Shown piece by piece: positions 1 to 10,090 of a stretch of 64,000 nucleotides of DNA (position 1 is its first letter; each line of letters begins with the position of its first letter). Under the pieces are notes generated by a model. It saw nothing but the letters and a program-made list of their open reading frames with translations. It did not search any database and was not told the DNA's origin. The stretch is from contig CM040449.1 in the NCBI GenBank assembly GCA_022749755.1, forward strand, positions 11,008,363 through 11,072,362. The letters are read 5' to 3'. The stretch comes from Azadirachta indica. Lineage: Eukaryota > Streptophyta > Magnoliopsida > Sapindales > Meliaceae. The translations under genes and the position numbers were made by a program.

Positions 1-3000
1 GATATCATCAATGACAACAAAAAGCAATAAGAAAGAAGAAGCAAACTAACCCGCATATTCTCTTTGACAGATTCATTGTTTGGATCCAATTGCAAGGCTG
101 CATAGGTGAAATCTAGACATTAGAGATTAGTTTCTATACTTCATTACTTCGTCATAAAACAATAAAAATGCTCACATCATTACATCTGGCAAGGGATAAT
201 TAGTCTAATAGATATAATGAAGAAATTAAATTTGACACCAACCTTTCTTAAATCCTTTTTCGATAGCATCATTGAAGTTCCCTTGTGCGTAATACGCTAA
301 ACCCAGACGACTGTATGCCTTACAATAATTTGGATCAATATCAATAGACTTAAGACAGTCTCTGATAGCTTCGGCATATTTGTGGATCTGAGTGTAGGCA
401 GCTGCCCTGATAAGCATAAACATCATAGAGAAAAGTCAATTTTCCAAATTAAAGAAAAGGTAAAATATGAAAATGTTGGAAGTTTGCTTCAAACAGACAA
501 AAGCATCGAGATGAAAAGTACGAGCCCAAAAAGAAATTATAGTGTTAACCTTTCCTCAAATTTGAGGCAACAATCAGGCATTAATTTTATTTAGCAAACA
601 GAATTAATCCTTTCACCTTTTTCCCGTCTGCTTCATTAACAGCTGAGATATATGAAATATCACAATAAAAGAATGAGGAAGGTTTTCATCCTGTACATTA
701 CCATGTTTAAAATATAAAATGAAATACAAGGACTTATTAGAGATTATCTAAGCAAAAGTATCAGAATATATAAATGTGTTTCTCTAATTTCTGGTAATCA
801 AGACATATAAAGTGGTAATTAGCATATATAACAAATTATCAATATGTGCACAAGTTAGAACTGCACCTGTTACAATAGTAGACAGCATTGTTCTCATAAA
901 GTGCGATAGCAAAAGAATACAACTCAATTGCATCAGAGTACTGCTTCAATTGCATGGCCCGATTACCTAAAAGCAAAGAAAATGTTACGTAGCACAATCA
1001 GCTTATAAATCAATCAAATACATAAGATACTCGTAATAAATGATATATCCTCTAAATGTTCTTAGATCCATGGCTTTGTGAGTGTGAATGAGTTTATGTA
1101 TGTTTCTGTCAATAAGATCTAGATGTTTCTATCAATAGTAATTCATTTATGTGTTAAGATTGAGGCAATATTATAGTTCAAGCCAAAATTGTGTATAGGA
1201 TCTTCTAGATTTAGAGCATTAACCAAACTGAAGGCATATAACCTCGTAAATACCTTGGCTTTTAAATGTCTCAGCTAGGCTCCTCTGATTATATGATGGA
1301 GAACCAGATCTTTCCATCTCCTGATATGAGGCAGCACAGTGACTTTTGATTGTCAATAAACGTACGTAGCAGAGCACACCCAGAGATATAAAAATAATAC
1401 AATGCTCACAATAATGAAATTTAGAAATAAGCAAGTACCACTAGCAAGTTGTATGCACCAATCAACCAAAGGATCAAAAGTTCAAAAACTGAAAAAAGGG
1501 GCCCGAAAGGAAGTATTGTGTGCAACAATATTCTATTAGCTCTAACATGTTAAATTTGCAGAATGCAATGTAAGACAAAAAAGGATACTAACAATCATCT
1601 TTAAAAGGTTTGGGTTTTGCAGCAAACAAAAAGATACTGAGTTTTGTAGATAACTATCCTCCTCATCAAATATCTAAGCAACAAACCTGAAAGCACAATG
1701 AGTTATGAAGTATTATGGAGCACGCTTGTATTTGTGCACTTCAAAAGCCACATTCCAAAACAATGCTGACCCGAGACTTTCTCTTTTCCTAGTCTTCCGA
1801 TCTCTCACAGCACTTACATGCCTCCAAGCCATAACTAGTCTCAACTAAGTTTACTTCCAAGAAATTTGTCAGGTTCCCAAGGGTGCTCTTAAAAAAATTA
1901 TGTCAGATTTAAATTTGAGGCACTGAACTATCACCATCTAATAGCACTTTCACCAAAACATAGGATCTTCTCTCTTAAAATAACAGATAGCATTGACCAT
2001 TTCATTTATCATGTTGATAAGAGATTAAGAAGATATTGTATGTGTTCTTTGATTACTTTCCATTTCTTCTGCCCTCCATTTCAGTCTAGAGTGGAAGGTG
2101 CCAGAAAAACTTCATTCCGTAGACTGTTAATCTCATTTAATCCAAGTTATGCAATTTTCAGCAGATGATAAAATTTTAGAGTGCCACTAAATCTATGAAA
2201 AGTAAAATTATGCTTTAAATATACCCATTACATGGAAAGTAGAAAACCAAACAATAAAGTGCAACTTCAGAAGCAAAAGTAGGAAAGCAAAGATAAGTAT
2301 CACAAAATTATAAAAAATAATCTGCGGAAGTAAAGCCTTGTAAATTCAAATTTATGAGATGCAAGAAATGAAACTGAGCAAGAAAACACATATCATACAT
2401 TAAGAGCATCATGAAACAAACGTGAAGCTTTATCCACTTGGGAAGGATCATCGTTCCCATCAGGCAGAGTCTTAAAATAATGAATTTCCTCAAGAGCAGC
2501 AAAAAATTGCCCAAATAGTTCATCTCTTGAGACCCCTGCAAATCACAGGGCAATTGAGAAACAATTAACACGTAGATAACCTAAAGCATCACAAGATTTG
2601 AAACCAGCTTGAAACACATAAAAAGTGAGCACAAATCTTCAATTTAAGACCGTTGCAAAGCAGATTTCTCAAATATGGTATTTGCAAGACTATATCGTTA
2701 ATATATCACTCTTATTTTTCAACTAAGAGGAGATAATTCAAACCTGACAGAAATAAACCATTTTATACATTCATCAACTTCTTCCTGAAAGATTTATCCT
2801 GATAAATATTAAAGTGAAAAGCCAGTTTGAACTAGAATGCAACATTTAATCTATAATATCATGGTCCCTAAGACTATGTAGCTCCCCAATCACCTTATCT
2901 CCACAATTTTCTAGTTAACCGAACCCAAATAATCCACTGACTGTTCCATAAGTTTATCAAGTTTGACAGACTCCCAAATTTTCCTTTCCACATCCTTCGA

Positions 3001-4524
3001 CAATCAATCAGAGAATCATACTACTAGCTTCAGACTCAAAACTAATCCCAAAATGTTTTCCATTCTCCAAGCATGTCGTTCCTCAATAGGCTTCCACAAT
3101 TCCGAATCTCTCAATTTCTGAACTATCCTATGCCTAGGAGGATAAAATATTCAAAGATGTGAAATAGCTAAGGAAAAGATAATTGGTACTCGACATTAGT
3201 AAGGAAATGGTAATTGGTATTGGACATTGATAAGGAAATGGTAATTGTGCAATGGATACAACCTTTGAGTTCTTTTGAACTGGTAAGATTGTGTTCACAG
3301 TGGTAGATATATGATACATCCTTGCCCTAGACATGACTAATGGTATATTTTCCATTAAACGACCTAGAATTTACTTCCCCATAAACCAAGTCATCAGGCC
3401 TAGAAAACATAAAAATAAAAAACTCAACAAGCAGAATACCTGTCACTTAAAATGTGAATCATAGAATATATAACTACATAACCAAAAGGAGAAACAATAT
3501 AAGCCTACCTGTAGAGCTAGATTCTTTTGTCCAGTCCTCACCCTGATCAAGTAGAACATTAAACAAAGTCAAAATTCACATCTACATCTCATAGTGACAT
3601 ATAAAATGAAGATGCACAAAGACCAAAACAAATAAATTAAATAAGGGAAGACTAGAACCAGAGATTTTGAAGCTTCTGAAAACTTGGCATCAACATTTTG
3701 GGCAGAGGACGAAGTAGGACCATTATCTGATTTGATTTCTAAAGTATCCCTGGGTCCTAGAGAATTGAAAATATCAATTAATGAATCGGGTTTTGTTTGA
3801 CCATCAACAAAAGGTGAATCAAGCTTAAACACCTCTGTCAAACATTCCCTAGCAACCTCAAGACCTTCAAGATCAACGCCTGGTGCCAGTTCAACTACAT
3901 AAGAAAGGCAATTACAATCAAGAAGGGAATTTATCAACCAGCAGACCAGAACTTGGGCTTTGTTTGAGTACAGCAACAATTGTTGTAGGATGAAATCACT
4001 AAATGTCTAATACAAGTGAAAACAATCCCAAACTAGGCCTAAAAAAAAAGCATAAAAGAATCAAACTGGAACAGTAAAAACTTCCCATAACAAGCAGTCA
4101 AGAACCTAAAGGAATTCAAACTGTTGATTAACACCATCCCATACAATAAGAACTCTAATCTGCATTAAAACAAACAGTAGTTCACATAGCTTACCATCTC
4201 TATTATTCTTATTTCTATTCATTATCTCATGAATCAAAGTGAAACTTCTCTCCCCTAATCACATTCCTTGATCGTCTAGAAAACAACATTCTTTTACTTT
4301 TCCCACTTCCAAGACAATTCTAATCATTCATAGTTAAATTATCAGCCTATCAACAAGAAACCTAACTCAACTGAACGATCATTGACCTGAAAAAGTAACA
4401 AAATTAGTCGTTTTAAATGCAAAGAAGTAGATAGAGTGGGACCAGAGTCAAGGAAATGGAGGAAAGAGCGGACGATTCGGCGAGAGAGCGGAGAATCGGA
4501 CTTCAACTTGGTGTTAGCCGCCAT
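1..4524 (-). CDS. SGT/SGTA-type TPR co-chaperone (5' part, 3' end outside window)
   Basis: Small glutamine-rich tetratricopeptide co-chaperone, a cytosolic adaptor for Hsp70/Hsp90 and tail-anchored protein delivery. Eight exons are visible: 4443-4524, 3659-3894, 3509-3542, 2399-2535, 1254-1320, 867-966, 243-406 and 51-97. Phases close over 289 codons. The N-terminus (MAANTKLKSDSPLSRRIVRS) followed by a VELAPGVDLEGLEVARECL stretch is the SGTA dimerisation domain. TPR units follow from about residue 186 (GNRAMQLKQYSDAIELYSFA, then AYTQIHKYAEAIRDCLKSID). The start at 4524 was chosen because family homology begins there, although the frame stays open upstream. A tiny uORF (codons M-P-G-stop, 4533-4544) precedes it. 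The remaining TPR and the C-terminal region lie beyond base 1. Closest remembered relative: Arabidopsis At4g08320. Confidence 0.93.
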
Positions 4525-4532
4525 CGCGAGGA

Positions 4533-4544
4533 CTAACCAGGCAT
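4533..4544 (-). promoter_or_regulatory. Three-codon uORF before the SGT start
   Basis: On the minus strand an ATG at 4544 is followed by CCT GGT and TAG, ending 8 nt before the SGT start codon. If it lies in the transcript it is a minimal uORF. The transcription start is not known. Confidence 0.4.
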
Positions 4545-4668
4545 GAGCAGAGCACACCACGGAACTTTTACGGAGGGGACGATAGAAGAAGAAGATTTCG
4601 GGTCTTTTTTCACGAGTTTTCACAGTCAGTAAGCGGAGTCCTCGGGGAAAAAAAATGATATAATATTC

Positions 4669-4836
4669 TGAAAATTTCCCCAAATAGCCTTATTTTGAAC
4701 TCAATTTTAACAAACTAGCCATGTTTCAATTTTTTTTCACTAAACCAGTCAAATATTCAGATTTCGGACAAGATTGCCCCTCCAATAGCCATTTACCATC
4801 CAAAAATTGAAATTGGTTTCCCAGTTGCAAATTTTG
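4669..4836. repeat. Left arm of a long inverted repeat around riboflavin synthase
   Basis: This block matches, in reverse complement, the block at 8424-8573. By eye about 80% of bases are identical, and there is one 11-bp indel. Shared stretches include AAATAGCCTTATTTTGA, CAAATATTCAG and CCAATAGCCATTTACC. The repeat starts directly upstream of the SGT 5' leader. It has no coding potential. It looks like a dispersed transposon-derived sequence or a terminal inverted repeat. Confidence 0.8.
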
Positions 4837-5499
4837 AAAACCCTAAAAAATTTGCCAAAGCATCTGAAATAACCCAAACTGACGGCATTGAAGACATTTC
4901 GGCGTACATGGCGGAGTAAACGGCGTGGAATCATTCGGCATTCATCGTCGTTCTCCATACGGTGGCACTCGAAGGCTAGGAAGGTCAGCGGCGAAACGGT
5001 AAATGTTTTCTGTTTTCTTAACCGATTTTAGACTTTAATACACTGATTATAAGATGAATTTGTTGATTTTTGAACTGATTGGGATGTAATTTGGGCGCTT
5101 GTGATGAATTATTAAAGTGTTGTCAAATCTTGAATGAAATGAAACGCGACTGCTCGAGCTCGAATTCGTTTTGAAATTGCGCTCGAAAAAGAATTCGAGC
5201 GCGCTGAAATTGCTTCGAAAACGAGTTACTTTTCGAGTTCTCTTAATAAGTTAATAAGAGATACATTTTACTCTCACTTTAATTTAGTTTTTGTTTATCA
5301 TAACTAGTTTATTTTAAATTAATTTTTTATGAACTAATTATTTTGGTTTTTTGAGAGTTAGTCCATTAAAGAGAAGCAAACTAAAATATCAATTATTGAA
5401 CGTTTAGAATTGAGAACCGAAGTTTTAAATCAGAAATTAAAGCATGTAATTGAGAATCAGTTTGGTTAATTTTTAAATTTCAATTTCATTGTCAATAAA
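4837..5499. other. Intergenic region with a short palindromic GC block
   Basis: No gene is seen. A locally GC-rich block contains the inverted pair GCTCGAATTC (5158-5167) and GAATTCGAGC (5191-5200), inside repeated CTCGA/TTCGAG words to about 5245. Such CTCGAG-rich words are common in plant dispersed repeats. The rest is AT-rich and may hold the promoter of the riboflavin synthase gene. Confidence 0.5.
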
Positions 5500-6218
5500 C
5501 TGAATTGATGTGATATTACCTTTCCAGTTTGCACAGCCGCTCGCTGCCCACCATCTAGCCCCTCTCCCGCTGCTCCACACTGCCACTCGCTTGCAACCTG
5601 ACCTGTTCCTTGGTTGAAAGTCCTTGCACCACAGCGTCATAGGAAAGCATTCGAGTTTGACCTGATCTTTTTTCTCACGCTGTGGCTCTCTTCCTGTCTC
5701 TTTTCTTCACGGTTTCATCACTTTTCTCACCAACCAACAGCCCCACCATCACCCTTCACTTAGAGCGTAGTCAACATTGCATTAGCTTCTCAAAACCCAG
5801 GTAAGATTGGTTTTATTTTTATTTACATTTTCTTTATTAATTGCTTTTTTTTCTTTATATAAAATTTATATTGTTCCTGATAGGTAATAAGTAAGATTGT
5901 CTTTTTAAATGGCTGTAAACTTATAATGGTTGTAAGCTTTTGCTACACATAAGTACTTTTTGCAAAATCACCTTTCAATGAAAAGCACCCGACTCTTCTC
6001 TTACCACTGTATATGTATGTATTGTATAATTAGATTTAGTCGACAAGAGAACTGGAAATAAATAATAGCTGTTAGCACATTATTGTATCTCACTTTGAGC
6101 GGGCCCATTGCCATCTCTAATGGTGATGAATATTTTTTTTTTCATAGGACGTGGATATTAAGGTATCTAAACCGTATTCTACCCATTCGCATCTACTTGC
6201 AGACATCAAACAGAAAAA
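5500..6218 (+). promoter_or_regulatory. Probable 5' leader exon and leader intron of riboflavin synthase
   Basis: A pyrimidine-rich, non-AT-rich stretch (about 5520-5800) ends in CAAAACCCAG followed by GTAAGATTGG, a strong donor at 5801. A matching acceptor (ACTTGCAG) ends at 6202, 16 nt before the ATG at 6219. This suggests a 5' UTR exon and a ~400-nt leader intron. It is an inference from splice signals only. Confidence 0.5.
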
Positions 6219-7067
6219 ATGGCAGTTTCAGTCATGTTCTCCCTGAAATCCCTCACAAAAATCCCAAAGCCCCATGTCCCCAGAACCCCAATAGCCAACA
6301 TCTTGACCAGTCCATCAAAATCCCACCTCAAATTCACACCCAATTTCAAATCCAGCTCTCTGTCTCACTTTACCACCATACCCATTCCCAAAACCAAATC
6401 CAGATCTGGAACCCATGTTCAAAACCTGACTGTCCGATCCCTTTTCACCGGCATAGTTGAAGAAATGGGTGAGGTCAAGCAATTGGGTGTTTCCAGTGAT
6501 GGAGGATTTGACATGAAAATACGTGCAAAAACTGTTCTGCAAGATGTCCACCTTGGTGACAGTATTGCAGTTAATGGCACTTGTCTCACAGTGACAGAAT
6601 TTGGACAAGACAATTTTATTGTTGGGTTATCACCGGAGACTTTGAGAAAGACTTCTTTGAGAGAACTAGAGCCCGGGTCGCTGGTGAATTTGGAGCGGGC
6701 TGTACAGCCCATGAGCCGAATGGGCGGGCACTTTGTACAGGGACATGTGGATGGGACTGGGGAGATAGTGTCGATGGTGCCTGAAAAGGATTCTTTGTGG
6801 ATTAAAGTGAAGGCCGATCAAAATTTAATGAAGTATGTGGTGCCGAAAGGGTTTATAGCCGTTGATGGGACTAGTTTGACAGTGGTGGACGTGTTTGATG
6901 ATGAGGAGTGTTTTAACTTCATGCTTGTGGAGTATACGCAGCAGAAAGTAGTTATTCCTTTGAAGAAAGTTGGACAAAAAGTAAACTTGGAAGTTGATAT
7001 ATTGGGCAAGTATGTGGAGAGGCTGCTCAGTAGTGGGTTTGTGGAGTCTATAAAAAATTTGAGATAG
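6219..7067 (+). CDS. Riboflavin synthase, plastid-targeted
   Basis: Converts two molecules of 6,7-dimethyl-8-ribityllumazine into riboflavin and 5-amino-6-ribitylaminouracil, the last step of riboflavin synthesis, in plastids. The 282-aa reading frame is uninterrupted. Residues 1-70 are rich in Ser, Thr, Pro and Lys and poor in acids, as in a chloroplast transit peptide. Two lumazine-binding repeats follow. The first starts at LFTGIVEEMGEV (75-86) and carries SIAVNGTCLTV (115-125). The second starts at MGGHFVQGHVDGTGEI (168-183) and carries FIAVDGTSLTV (212-222). The C-terminal VNLEVDILGKYVERLL matches the helix used for trimer formation in the family. The ATG at 6219 follows a probable leader-intron acceptor. 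The gene lies inside an inverted repeat pair. Confidence 0.95.
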   Translation: MAVSVMFSLKSLTKIPKPHVPRTPIANILTSPSKSHLKFTPNFKSSSLSHFTTIPIPKTKSRSGTHVQNLTVRSLFTGIVEEMGEVKQLGVSSDGGFDMKIRAKTVLQDVHLGDSIAVNGTCLTVTEFGQDNFIVGLSPETLRKTSLRELEPGSLVNLERAVQPMSRMGGHFVQGHVDGTGEIVSMVPEKDSLWIKVKADQNLMKYVVPKGFIAVDGTSLTVVDVFDDEECFNFMLVEYTQQKVVIPLKKVGQKVNLEVDILGKYVERLLSSGFVESIKNLR

Positions 7068-8423
7068 TAAAAGGTACTCTGATCTAGTGTGGTTTCTATT
7101 TATACCAGACTAATTTTTTTATGAAAAATGTGACCATTCTGCTTTGATTTTGCTGACTGAGAGATAATTTGAGTAAGAAAAGTGATGATCACTGTTGTTA
7201 TTCGCTATTTATGGATGTTGCTTTGAATGCTAATTGGGTTGCATTTTTTGCATTTGACTTGTGTAGTATGATTGTTTTTATGTTATTAAGTTACATTAAT
7301 GTGAAAGGTAAGTTCTTTTGTAAACTTTGATGTAGTTGACTCTTAAGTAGTTGGGATCGGATCTCTGTCGTTGAGTGTTGGTTAAGTTGATCACGAATGT
7401 ACTTAGGCTAACCTAACATCTGAATGAAGAAAAAATGAACATAATAGAAAAAGAAGCTATTATAAACTCCTATTTGCTTACTCGCAACCAATTGATGACT
7501 TTGAATGTGTTCCGTAAATATTCTCTCCTTTGTGTGTTTATGCAAACAGCTTCAATAGATTAAAAAACTTCTGCTTTGTTAATGAATTGTAATATCTCTT
7601 GCTAGTGCAAGATTAATTCTTTCAAGTATGATATTACTATAGATCTATGTTAACCAGGTTGGATGGGGACCATGGAGATGAAGCGCTTTCCTTTCCTGTG
7701 AAAGCAATAGGACCAAGTTAAAGAAAAATAAATCTAAGTGTATGTAATGTCGTAGGTGGAGTAAAGTGAGATATTATTAATATCACTTGGTTTTGTCGGA
7801 TCTTAGTTGTCTAGAGGAGTTCTCTTTGTGGCTGAATTGATTAAGGTTGTTGCAGTAAAGAGCAGTTATTTTTGAAGGAGCTAAGATTTCAGCCATTACA
7901 GCTTGTTCTTCTCTTTCTAGTATCATTGTTTTCCTTGCCATTCCTTGTCGTATACCACATTGTGATAGGTATTGATGGAACTGGTGACTGTGAAATCATT
8001 AGGGCAGTGGCAGTTGCTTTGCTTCTACTGAAATTTTTGCATCCAGACTTGTTGCTGCCTCAGTGGCTGCAGCTTCTGCTACAGAAATCTCTGATAGCTC
8101 CACAAATTTTGGTTGCAATTCCAGTTTCCAAGTTTCTCTCATGAGGTAATCCTCGAATCTGTTTCTGGGTTGTTTCCTTTTTTATTTTTGGCTTTTCAGC
8201 TTTCCCATCAGCATGGGAAATAGATTTCTTTAGCTTTTTTTATCTGTGATAATGAAACTTTAGCGTTTGATTGAGTAGAAGATTGTGGCCGGGAATTTGT
8301 CGTTAGAGCCAAGATTCATCCTTTTTGTTTTGCTTTCCCCTTTTATGATTTGCAGCGAAGCAATTTTCAGGTTTTATTTCTGTGGCTAGGGTTAGTATGG
8401 CGCTAATTGTACTCTCTCACGTC
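7068..8423 (+). other. 3' flank of riboflavin synthase; unassigned sequence
   Basis: No gene is recognised. The first few hundred bases are probably 3' UTR. Around 8000-8142 a composition unlike its surroundings (Ala/Ser-rich in one frame, with ASRLVAASVAAASATEISDS) ends at ATGAG followed by GTAATCC, a plausible donor. It could be a degenerate exon or captured gene fragment, or chance. Confidence 0.3.
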
Positions 8424-8573
8424 AGTTTTGCGAATTGGGAAATTTCAATTGTTGGACGGTAAATGGCTATTGGGGGGGCAATTTTGTCCCAAAACTGAAT
8501 ATTTGATAAAAAATTGAAAAATGGCTAGTTTTGTAAAGTGAGCTCAAAATAAGGCTATTTTGAGACATTTTTC
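8424..8573. repeat. Right arm of the inverted repeat around riboflavin synthase
   Basis: Reverse-complement partner of 4669-4836. A clear 9-bp or shorter target-site duplication could not be found at the outer ends of the pair, so it is open whether the pair is one mobile unit or two independent insertions. Confidence 0.8.
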
Positions 8574-8955
8574 AAATAGTAACAATATGGGTGTTTGGCT
8601 AAACGGATAGTAGCCAGCTTATTTATTATTTAAGGGCAGTCTGCGCCTCTCTCTTCTGTGGCTTTTACAAGTAAAGCACTAATTACTTTAAAAAAGTTAA
8701 TTACTTGCTCACTTAACACTAATATTTAGGATTAAAGTTGGGAAAAATTCCGTTTGATGCCATTTTGGTCAAATAGAAAATCAAACTAAATAATTTAATT
8801 TTGGAAAAAATAATCAAATTGAGGGGTTTTTTTTTAACATTACATATTGCATATACAATGTATGCAATTTACTGGTACTATATTAAAAATCTATCAATTT
8901 ACTGGTACTATATTAAAATTTTATCAAAAGTTTTGATGGAATTTTAAACTGACGT
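8574..8955. other. AT-rich spacer with a 31-bp tandem duplication
   Basis: The words CAATTTACTGGTACTATATT occur at 8864 and again at 8895, giving a 31-bp tandem pair in AT-rich DNA. Nothing else is recognised. Confidence 0.6.
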
Positions 8956-8965
8956 TGCCCGAGTG

Positions 8966-9108
8966 TCTATACCCTTTTGGTGGGTGATGTCTAACCTTAG
9001 AAAGGAGAGTCATATTTAACCCACATAATGTAAGAAGTTTTTCTTATTGGCTGAATCGAAGACTCACCTCCTTGGTGGGGAGGCTGCGTCTTCTAACCAC
9101 TCGGACAC
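8966..9108 (-). mobile_element. tRNA-derived SINE-like element with 10-bp flanking repeat
   Basis: Read on the minus strand the element opens with GTGTCCGAGTGGTTAGAAGA, which resembles a Ser/Leu tRNA D-arm (RNA polymerase III box A). About 40 nt on it carries AGTCTTCGATTCAGCC, resembling box B. A tRNA-unrelated tail of about 75 nt follows. TGCCCGAGTG occurs directly at both ends (8956-8965 and 9109-9118), as expected for a target-site duplication. The typical A- or T-rich tail is not obvious, so family assignment is open. Confidence 0.6.
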
Positions 9109-9118
9109 TGCCCGAGTG

Positions 9119-10090
9119 GTTTTATTCTTGGAGAATGTAACCAAATCGAATCAAATATTTGGTTTTAGGTTTATTTTTATTTTTATTTTATTCTAAATTA
9201 AAATTGTGAGAACTTAAAAATTTTAAATTTTGATTTAATTTTAAGAAACGAAATCAAATTTAAACTAAACTCAATTAACTTATGATATTGGTTAGTTAGT
9301 GGTTCATTCTTAAATTTAGTAATGTTTAGATATGGTGTTCCATTAAATATACAACATTATGCACTGACATAAAATTAAGCGAAAAAAAAAAAATTCAAAA
9401 AACCAGAGAGAGAGTCTCCTACATACGCATCTTGTGAAAACGCACGGCCAAATCAATTTACCGAAATGTTTGCACCGTGAATCTGACCGACTAATTGGAC
9501 CAAAACGTAGTAGATCCCCGCATCTGAGAATATTTTCAAATATGGGATTGACTAACATACATAAATATGTTGATAACATTAAACATAAACGTGACATAAC
9601 AATTTTTTTTTTTTTCTCACGTTTTACATTGCATGTTTCCACTTTTGCATTAATCGTTTCGAGTTTTAAGATTTCACAATTTACCTTAAATTTTAAATTT
9701 TATGAAGTAATTACTTTCCAGCAAGCAAACTCGACAGAAAAATCTCAGAAGATCATACATACTAAATCCTCAGACGGATTCTCAACATGTTGATAACTAG
9801 TCAATTACTCAAGTACATTATCAATACGAATTAAATGCTAAATAATGGCTCATTCAAATAACTAACATTCTTGTTGATCCCAGACAACTATCACAGCATT
9901 TTGCCCTACATTTTATAACACGAGCTCACAGTTCACTATACAACAATTACATTCAGAAAAACATTTACAGAAACCTTAAATAAAATAAAAGCAGGACTTC
10001 TTAGAACTTTCGAATCTGTAGACAGTCAAGAGTTGTGTGGTAATCTAGTTAAATCTTTGGAGAAAGAGAAATATAAACGGTAGAGATGCT
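9119..10090. other. AT-rich intergenic region and PDS5 3' flank
   Basis: No gene is recognised. From about 9750 the sequence becomes less repetitive and probably contains the PDS5 3' UTR (minus strand). Short open frames here have no recognisable similarity. Confidence 0.5.

Noticed and set aside
6083..6460. 125-codon frame overlapping the start of riboflavin synthase on the same strand
   Set aside because: It is a shadow frame. The 282-aa frame carries both lumazine-binding repeats and a transit peptide.
7872..8144. 90-codon Leu-rich plus-strand frame
   Set aside because: Composition is driven by pyrimidine-rich DNA and no similarity is seen; another frame of the same DNA looks no worse.
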